This document shows positions 36,680-37,139 of a stretch of 37,139 bases of DNA, one piece after another. The notes beneath the pieces were generated by a model, which was not told the DNA's origin, did not search any database, and was given only the letters and a program-made list of their open reading frames with translations. Position 1 is the stretch's first letter. Every line of letters begins with the position of its first letter. The position numbers and the translations under genes were made by a program. Source of the DNA: Dehalococcoidia bacterium (GTDB lineage: Bacteria; Chloroflexota; Dehalococcoidia; UBA2979); contig SHYR01000001.1 of the NCBI GenBank assembly GCA_009692705.1, forward strand, positions 97,948 through 135,086, read 5' to 3'.

Positions 36680-37139
36680 CGCTGGGCGTCGCGGCGCAGG
36701 TGGTAGGTCATGCTCTGGAGGGAGATCACGGGGTCGATCTGTTGGATGTGCACGCCCTCTGGGACCTGCACCGCGAGCGGCGCGTAGTTCAGGATCGCGC
36801 GCACGCCCGCGCGCACCAGCGCGTCGATCACGGACTGCGCGTGCTCGGCTGGTACCGCCACGATCCCGATCTCTGCCGGGTGCGAGCGCAGGTCCGACTC
36901 CAGCCGCGCGACGTCCCGCACCACGTGATCGTCGACGTGCGTGCCTACCACCGCTGGGTCGGCGTCGTAGATCGCCGCGATGTCGAAGCCCTGCGGTTCG
37001 AACCCGCGGTAAGAGGCGATCGCACGCCCGAGCCGGCCGATGCCAACCAGTATCAGCCGCCAGCGCTGTGTAAGCCCCAGGATCACCCGCAGCTCTTCCA
37101 CCAGCCGCTGCACGGAGTACCCGCGCCCCTGCTTTCCGA
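36676..37139 (-). CDS. rex: redox-sensing transcriptional repressor Rex (5' end outside window)
   Basis: This is the C-terminal portion (about 154 residues seen) of Rex, which senses NADH/NAD+ and represses respiratory and fermentation genes. The ORF track starts at an internal GTG (37113), but the frame is open to the window edge and reads [22 protein letters not shown], the linker after the DNA-binding domain. The Rossmann domain follows: [19 protein letters not shown] (GxGxxG), [57 protein letters not shown], and the swapped C-terminal helix near QSMTYHL. The N-terminal winged helix of about 50-60 residues lies beyond 37139. It is convergent with mreB. Confidence 0.95.
   Translation of the reverse strand, partial: GKQGRGYSVQRLVEELRVILGLTQRWRLILVGIGRLGRAIASYRGFEPQGFDIAAIYDADPAVVGTHVDDHVVRDVARLESDLRSHPAEIGIVAVPAEHAQSVIDALVRAGVRAILNYAPLAVQVPEGVHIQQIDPVISLQSMTYHLRRDAQR

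Overview
The window is a 37.1-kb, very GC-rich stretch of bacterial chromosome packed with genes. No rRNA, tRNA, CRISPR array, insertion sequence or prophage is visible. The gene set fits an aerobic or facultative member of the Chloroflexota. It has a complete F-type ATP synthase operon, a Rex repressor, DUF951 and bifunctional-nuclease (DUF151) proteins, MurI, MurA and MreB, and a membrane EtfD that feeds electrons from electron-transfer flavoprotein towards quinone. This taxonomic call is inference from gene content and composition only.

Region 1 (1-9343) is a fatty-acid/acyl-CoA catabolic block: a partial SDR dehydrogenase (minus), two crotonase-family proteins, an acyl-CoA ligase, and the set etfD-etfB-etfA. 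The natural reading is that acids are activated to acyl-CoA and oxidised, ETF collects electrons from acyl-CoA dehydrogenases (not in the window), and EtfD passes them to the membrane. Embedded here are two adjacent small proteins that look like tandem paralogues, and a membrane-anchored Rieske-fold protein that has lost all four cluster ligands.

Region 2 (9344-15599) holds coaE, unusually like the animal CoA-synthase kinase domain, then a CbbQ/NorQ-type AAA+ ATPase paired with a 1077-residue NorD/CbbO-like VWA protein. No RuBisCO, nitric-oxide reductase or other usual client lies nearby. The VWA protein has an N-terminal solenoid of about eight 37-residue repeats. A chromate transporter follows.

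Region 3 (15600-19035, minus strand) has an MBL-fold hydrolase, a VOC protein, a frameshifted nuclease-like gene of visibly lower GC, and cinA. Region 4 (19219-23176) is a MoxR/DUF58/DUF4129 cluster divergent from cinA. Region 5 (23338-25892) is murI-pyrF-DUF951 followed by the bifunctional nuclease.

Region 6 (25972-33270) is the ATP synthase operon in the order I-B-E-F-H-A-G-D-C. The c and b subunits both carry signal-peptide-like N-termini. Region 7 (33358-37139) has murA with Asp in place of the catalytic-loop Cys (predicted fosfomycin insensitivity), a membrane protein, mreB, and a partial rex convergent with mreB and sharing a CTAG stop overlap.

The best candidates for undescribed biology are the orphan AAA+/VWA-solenoid pair with the hairpin and mini-ORF between its genes, the ligand-less Rieske protein, and the tandem small-protein pair. 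No intergenic gap exceeds about 215 bases.
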